Source of the DNA: Acidobacteriota bacterium
GTDB taxonomy: Bacteria > Acidobacteriota > Aminicenantia > UBA2199
Assembly: GCA_021817755.1 (NCBI GenBank)
Contig: JAKAGC010000106.1
Coordinates: forward strand, 1-9,268
Reading direction: 5' to 3'
Length of the DNA stretch: 9,268 bases
This document shows, piece by piece, positions 5,549 through 9,268 of the stretch (the stretch's first letter is position 1; each line of letters starts with the position of its first letter). The notes under the pieces were generated by a model. It did not search any database. It saw nothing but the letters and a program-made list of their open reading frames with translations, and was not told where the DNA came from. A program made the translations under genes and the position numbers.

Positions 5549-5577
5549 TTGACCTTTTTTTCAAAAAATGATAAAAT
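5549..5577 (+). promoter_or_regulatory. Sigma-70-type promoter of the restriction-modification operon
   Basis: TTGACC (5549-5554), a 17-base spacer, then TAAAAT (5572-5577), with the same -10 and spacing as the lemA and RiPP promoters. The spacer contains T7-C-A6, which may bend or slip. A second perfect TATAAT at 5594-5599 has no good -35 at the right distance. Transcription would begin near 5584, about 53 bases before the first ATG. Confidence 0.65.
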
Positions 5578-5601
5578 TGACTCAATTTCCGGGTATAATG
5601 G

Positions 5602-5627
5602 CCTGGAAACAGTCTGAAACCAGGAGG
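5602..5627 (+). promoter_or_regulatory. Hairpin overlapping the ribosome site of the operon's first ORF
   Basis: CCTGG (5602-5606) can pair with CCAGG (5620-5624). The right arm covers the first bases of AGGAGG (5622-5627), the ribosome site for the ATG at 5637. When paired, it would partly hide the site. The stem is only 5 bp, mostly G-C, so its effect is uncertain. Confidence 0.35.
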
Positions 5628-5636
5628 TTATCGATA

Positions 5637-5750
5637 ATGGTGTCAAATAAAAAACAATGCGATACGAGCACATTGTTTATAAATAAAAAAACTGTTAATG
5701 ATAACACAGAAAGGGAATCTGGGATGCAAAGGAATATTAATGTTTTATGA
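5637..5750 (+). CDS. Small 37-residue leader-like ORF overlapping res
   Basis: AGGAGG (5622-5627) lies 9 bases before this ATG, the same spacing as for RiPP precursor 1, so translation is likely. The peptide begins MVSNKKQCDT and contains LFINKKTVNDN at residues 13-23. This resembles KLVLNKQTVSA in the leader of precursor 1: the pattern L-x-I/L-N-K-K/Q-T-V is shared. The rest has no GG and no Cys-rich core. The stop codon at 5748-5750 overlaps the res start at 5740 by 11 bases, so reading it could couple translation to res. It may be a decayed third RiPP precursor whose front end now precedes the restriction operon, a translational leader peptide, or a chance resemblance in a short Lys/Asn-rich peptide. 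I do not recognise a known family. Confidence 0.5.
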   Translation: MVSNKKQCDTSTLFINKKTVNDNTERESGMQRNINVL

Positions 5751-8673
5751 ATTTATTTTAAAGGATGCGGAAAAGTGGTATGAATCGGGTTATTGTACGG
5801 TTAAACCATTGATCGATTATATATTTCGAGTGGGGAACCTTCGCGAAGCTCAGACAAAAGCTCTTCTCGTTTATCTTTACCTCAAAATCAAAGGAAATAA
5901 CAAACCTCTAACACAATTGTTTAATGAAGGCTTTTTTTTACGGGGTGAGAATTTATCGGTACTTAATATCGATCGGCAGGCAAGGGATTTTTTCGAGAAT
6001 AATCCGACGGCCCGGGCATTGTTTGAACTTTCGCGCACTCCCTTAAACAATAATCAAACCGGAAAGAAAACCCAAAAAACACTTTTTCCGGAACTGGAAT
6101 GGTTTCTGATTCAAAACCCGGATGCATTGGATTATGAGGCATTTAGTAAGAGTCTTTTTTATGGGGTGGAATACCCCGATTATCTTTTTAGTTTACCGAT
6201 GGGAGCTGGTAAAACATTTCTTATGGCTGCAATTATTTACCTGGATTTATATTTCGCTGTAAATGAACCGGATAATCCTGTGTTTGCGCATAATTTTCTT
6301 ATAATGGTTCCATCCGGACTAAAGAGTTCGATAATACCGAGCTTAAAGACCATCGAACGTTTTGATCCAGCCTGGATACTTCCAGAACCCGCTGCGAGCC
6401 GAATCAAGCGTTTAATTAAATTTGAAGTTCTGGACCAACCGAAAACTGCTAAAAAGAGTAATAAAGCCCGTAATCCGAATGCTCAAAAAATCTCGCTTTA
6501 TCAACCGTTTGATACACTAATGGGACTTGTTTTGGTGGTGAATGCGGAAAAGGTGATCCTGGATCGCCTGGACCTGGATAAAAACGGCTTTTTATTTGAA
6601 CCGAACGAAGACGATAAAGATCGGGCTGCGAATGAGTTGAGGAATATAATCGGAAAAATTCCACGGATGCAAATCCATATCGATGAGGTCCACCATGCGG
6701 CTACGGATGATATCAAATTGCGTCAGGTGGTTAATAAGTGGCATAAAACCGGTTCTATCAATTCGGTATTGGGATTCTCAGGTACACCTTATCTGGGGAA
6801 AGCGGAAGCGATAAAAAATACAGGCAATATCCAGTTGAAATTTACTAAGATAACCAATACGGTTTTCTATTATCCCCTTACAGAAGCTGTTAGGCAATTT
6901 TTAAAGAAACCTCGTGTCGAACAAGCAGGGAAATTATCTTCCATTGATATTATCGAAAAAGGTGTTTCTGATTTTTTTAAGACCTATGGGGACACGGTTT
7001 ATGAAAACGGTTGCTCTGCTAAATGTGCTGTATACTGCGGAAGTATCGAACGATTGGAAGAACAGATTTACCCTCATCTTATTAGTAAAATGAGAATTAA
7101 ACCGGAAGAGATTCTAAAATTTCATAAGGGAAATAAACGATATAAAATTTCCAAAGAAGCGGAAATGGAATTTAATTCACTGGATACGGTAATTTCAAAA
7201 AAAAGAATTGTTTTACTGGTACAGGTGGGGAAGGAGGGTTGGGATTGCCGGAGCCTTACCTCCGTTATTCTTTCTCAAAAAGGCGATTGTCCGACAAATA
7301 TGGTTTTACAAACCTCATGCCGTTGTCTTCGGCAGGTAGATAAAGGAAAGCGAGAAACCGCATTGATATGGCTTAACGAAGATAATGCCAGAACCCTTGA
7401 TAAGCAATTAAAGGAAGAGCAACATACGAGTATCCTTGAGATCAACAATCTGATGCCTCCCGGAGATGTAAATACTATTCCTCGTTTTTCGCGCATGGAA
7501 TACTTGAGATTGCCGAAAGTCGATTTTTACCAATTGGGAGTGGAGTATGAAGCGGTTGTTACCGAAGCGGATCCGATACCTGCGGAGAAACTTTCTGCTT
7601 TTGAACCCCACGTATATAAAATTACTGCATCGATAACGGAACGGGGGCTTTCTCCGGATGATCCGAAGCGAAAAGAATTTCTTCATTTTATCAAAGGAGA
7701 AAACGCGGATTTTTCTATATGGGTTTATACTATTGCGAAGGAGAGTTTCGGATCAATATTAAAGCAAGATCTTCTTGTTTATGAAGAAAACCTTCGATCG
7801 ATATTTAATGAAATAACCGAAGAACGAAATGGGATACGGTATTATAATAAAAATTTTCCCCAGACAGAAATACGTTCACGTATTCGGCTTGCGTTTCATC
7901 AACACAGGGAATTGAAAACAAAATCGGAAATTATTCCACAGAGTGCGGATTTACTAGTAATCGAAAAACTTTTGCCGGTGGAGTTCCATGATAATCTTTA
8001 TCCTGAAAAATCTGAAGTACAGACGATCCTGGATGCGGATCAAACAGGGAAATCGATTGAATGGTTGAATGAAGAGCTGGAAATTGGGCAAAAAAAATTA
8101 CTTGCGTTTTTGGAATCTCAAGAGGTTCCTATTTTTTTGAAAGAGCAATACAAAAAAATGACTCAGGAAGCACAAACACCGAAAAAGGTAACATCGGCAA
8201 TTGCTAATAAGGATACTACTTTTCATTATCTGCCTTATGATTTTTCCCGGAGCCGGTTCGAGCTAAATTTTTTAAAGGAAGTACTGGAACTTAGATGTTT
8301 TCATGATAAGGGGTTGGATATCTATTACAATGGAGAACGGCATTTAACGGAATTTCGTATTTCGTGTTTTGCGAAAAAATACAACCAGTGGCGAAGAGTC
8401 GGGTTTTATACCCCCGATTTCCTGGTAATCAAACGGAAGGATAATCGAATTCATAAAGTAATGATCGTTGAAACGAAAGGAAGTGGGTTTTCGGAACAGG
8501 ATCAGTTTAAGAAACGCAGGTCCTTTATGGAGACTGAATTTTTAAAAATGAATAATGATAAATTCGGTTACAAACGGTTTGAATTTGTTTATTTACCCGA
8601 TGACCGGAAAATGGATGAAAATCTTGCGGATTTTCAGAATAGAATCGATTTATTTTTTGAGGAGAACCGATAA
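5740..8673 (+). CDS. res: Type III-like restriction enzyme Res subunit (SF2 helicase-nuclease)
   Basis: A 977-residue protein from ATG 5740, chosen because AAGGA (5729-5733) lies 6 bases upstream and the family-like N-terminus begins there; ATG 5698 has no ribosome site. It shows a superfamily 2 translocase followed by a nuclease. REAQ is at 35-38, Walker A PMGAGKT at 153-159, DEVH at 315-318, and SGTP (motif III) at 347-350. GWD is at 500-502, and motif VI, Q-x3-R-x2-R, at 524-531. The C-terminal PD-(D/E)xK site is P892-D893 and E911-T912-K913, with helix Glu 841 upstream. All core residues are intact. The length is close to EcoP15I Res (about 970). It would cut DNA after ATP-driven communication between sites recognised by the Mod subunit encoded next. 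T8 (5932-5939) and A8 (8090-8097) runs lie in the gene. Other SF2-nuclease defence proteins are less likely, given the adjacent methyltransferase. Confidence 0.9.
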   Translation: MFYEFILKDAEKWYESGYCTVKPLIDYIFRVGNLREAQTKALLVYLYLKIKGNNKPLTQLFNEGFFLRGENLSVLNIDRQARDFFENNPTARALFELSRTPLNNNQTGKKTQKTLFPELEWFLIQNPDALDYEAFSKSLFYGVEYPDYLFSLPMGAGKTFLMAAIIYLDLYFAVNEPDNPVFAHNFLIMVPSGLKSSIIPSLKTIERFDPAWILPEPAASRIKRLIKFEVLDQPKTAKKSNKARNPNAQKISLYQPFDTLMGLVLVVNAEKVILDRLDLDKNGFLFEPNEDDKDRAANELRNIIGKIPRMQIHIDEVHHAATDDIKLRQVVNKWHKTGSINSVLGFSGTPYLGKAEAIKNTGNIQLKFTKITNTVFYYPLTEAVRQFLKKPRVEQAGKLSSIDIIEKGVSDFFKTYGDTVYENGCSAKCAVYCGSIERLEEQIYPHLISKMRIKPEEILKFHKGNKRYKISKEAEMEFNSLDTVISKKRIVLLVQVGKEGWDCRSLTSVILSQKGDCPTNMVLQTSCRCLRQVDKGKRETALIWLNEDNARTLDKQLKEEQHTSILEINNLMPPGDVNTIPRFSRMEYLRLPKVDFYQLGVEYEAVVTEADPIPAEKLSAFEPHVYKITASITERGLSPDDPKRKEFLHFIKGENADFSIWVYTIAKESFGSILKQDLLVYEENLRSIFNEITEERNGIRYYNKNFPQTEIRSRIRLAFHQHRELKTKSEIIPQSADLLVIEKLLPVEFHDNLYPEKSEVQTILDADQTGKSIEWLNEELEIGQKKLLAFLESQEVPIFLKEQYKKMTQEAQTPKKVTSAIANKDTTFHYLPYDFSRSRFELNFLKEVLELRCFHDKGLDIYYNGERHLTEFRISCFAKKYNQWRRVGFYTPDFLVIKRKDNRIHKVMIVETKGSGFSEQDQFKKRRSFMETEFLKMNNDKFGYKRFEFVYLPDDRKMDENLADFQNRIDLFFEENR

Positions 8674-9268
8674 TGGCGATAAAATATATCCCTTATTTTC
8701 CCGATACTGTAACCGGGCAAGCGATATTGAATAACATTACACGAACAAGGCGGGTTTTGCAATACCGGGATAACGACAGAGTTTATGATCGCCTTCGTCG
8801 GGGTATGCCGTTTTATGAATTGGAATTGCTTGAGAAAATTCACCCGCAAAAGCAGAACGGATTATTTAAAACAGAAGAAAAAACAGATGTTTTTTCCGAT
8901 ATGTTGATTCGCGGTGAGTGTATCTCTGCTTGTGCGTACTTAAAAGATAAAGGGATCAGTGTTGATCTGGTGTACATTGATCCACCGTTTGCCAGTGGTG
9001 CGGATTATGCGAAGAAAGTATATTTAAGACGTAATCCGAAACTGGCGGAAAGAATTGCAAGGGCGGAAGAAGAGATGGACCTGGAAGAGCTCCGTTCCTT
9101 TGAAGAAAAAATGTATGGCGATATCTGGAATAAAGAGGATTATCTCAACTGGATGTATGAAAATTTAATGGCAATTAAAAGCATAATGAGTGAAACTGCC
9201 AGCATTTATGTACATTTAGATCCAACTATTGGACATTATGTAAAATTATTATTAGACGAAGTATTTGG
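8673..9268 (+). CDS. mod: DNA methyltransferase, Type III-like Mod subunit, 3' end outside window
   Basis: I translated 198 residues from ATG 8673; the frame is still open at the window end. The ATG overlaps the res stop (TAATG), and GAGGAG (8659-8664) lies 8 bases upstream, so the two genes are translationally coupled. Residues 97-106 (SVDLVYIDPPF) contain the catalytic motif IV as DPPF, a variant of DPPY/NPPY seen in amino-methyltransferases of the N4/N6 type (PF01555). An acidic helical insert (about 115-155) follows, then YVHLDPTIGHYVKLLLDEVF (179-198), typical of the beta class, in which motif IV comes before the S-adenosylmethionine motif I. Motif I and the target-recognition domain are expected beyond the window. 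It likely methylates adenine in the site shared with Res; the base and sequence cannot be read from this fragment. Confidence 0.88.
   Translation, partial: MAIKYIPYFPDTVTGQAILNNITRTRRVLQYRDNDRVYDRLRRGMPFYELELLEKIHPQKQNGLFKTEEKTDVFSDMLIRGECISACAYLKDKGISVDLVYIDPPFASGADYAKKVYLRRNPKLAERIARAEEEMDLEELRSFEEKMYGDIWNKEDYLNWMYENLMAIKSIMSETASIYVHLDPTIGHYVKLLLDEVF

Noticed and set aside
5578..5599. TTGACT at 5578-5583 with TATAAT at 5594-5599 as a promoter
   Set aside because: The gap is only 10 bases, far too short; the TTGACC/TAAAAT pair at 5549-5577 has the right spacing.
5568..5636. Upstream in-frame start of the micro-ORF at 5568
   Set aside because: It overlaps the -10 box, so it would be at or before the predicted transcription start, and it lacks a ribosome site; ATG 5637 has an excellent one.
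5698..5739. Longer res start at ATG 5698
   Set aside because: No ribosome site precedes it, and the residues it adds do not look like the family N-terminus; ATG 5740 has AAGGA six bases upstream.
6449..8849. Minus-strand ORFs opposite res and mod (6449-6716, 7275-7686, 8634-8849)
   Set aside because: All are antisense to frames with intact helicase, nuclease or methyltransferase motifs and have no supporting signals.

Overview
The window comes from a bacterial chromosome with an AT-rich to moderate base composition. Three of its promoters look like sigma-70 sites (TTGACA or TTGACC, a 17-base spacer, TAAAAT), and most genes have a strong AGGAGG-type ribosome binding site. These features argue against Bacteroidota, which use other promoter signals and weak Shine-Dalgarno sequences, even though the RiPP leaders resemble the Lx(L/I)NKxTV...GG leaders common in that phylum. 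An Aminicenantes/Acidobacteriota-like or similar lineage would fit, but I cannot name the organism. No rRNA, tRNA, CRISPR array or intact transposase gene is visible.

The left part (1-4360) is all on the minus strand. A promoter at 4332-4360 drives lemA, then a two-membrane-segment TPM-domain protein, then a secreted and anchored YgcG-type TPM protein with a Gly-rich tail. This is a commonly conserved envelope gene set. A hairpin at 2106-2140 follows it. Next come two tandem DUF4097 beta-repeat proteins that are probably exported. The second starts 1 base after the first stops and runs off the window at position 1.

The middle part (4361-5230) is on the plus strand. It holds two paralogous RiPP precursor genes of 64 and 63 codons. 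They share a leader ending in GG and a compact core with four Cys and four conserved Thr. The first has a good promoter (4555-4583), each has an AGGAGG site, and each is followed by an 11-bp perfect hairpin. No modification, protease or export gene lies in the window. A gene-free stretch with a REP-like palindrome (5398-5425) follows.

The right part (5549-9268) is a plus-strand operon for a Type III-like restriction-modification system. A promoter leads to a 37-codon ORF with an excellent ribosome binding site, whose peptide contains LFINKKTV, close to the RiPP leader motif. It overlaps the start of a 977-residue Res subunit (SF2 helicase plus PD-(D/E)xK nuclease). The Res stop overlaps the start of a DPPF-type DNA methyltransferase (Mod), cut by the window end. 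The order is res then mod, the reverse of the classical EcoP1I/EcoP15I loci. The leader-like ORF joining the RiPP block to the restriction operon is the least expected feature here.
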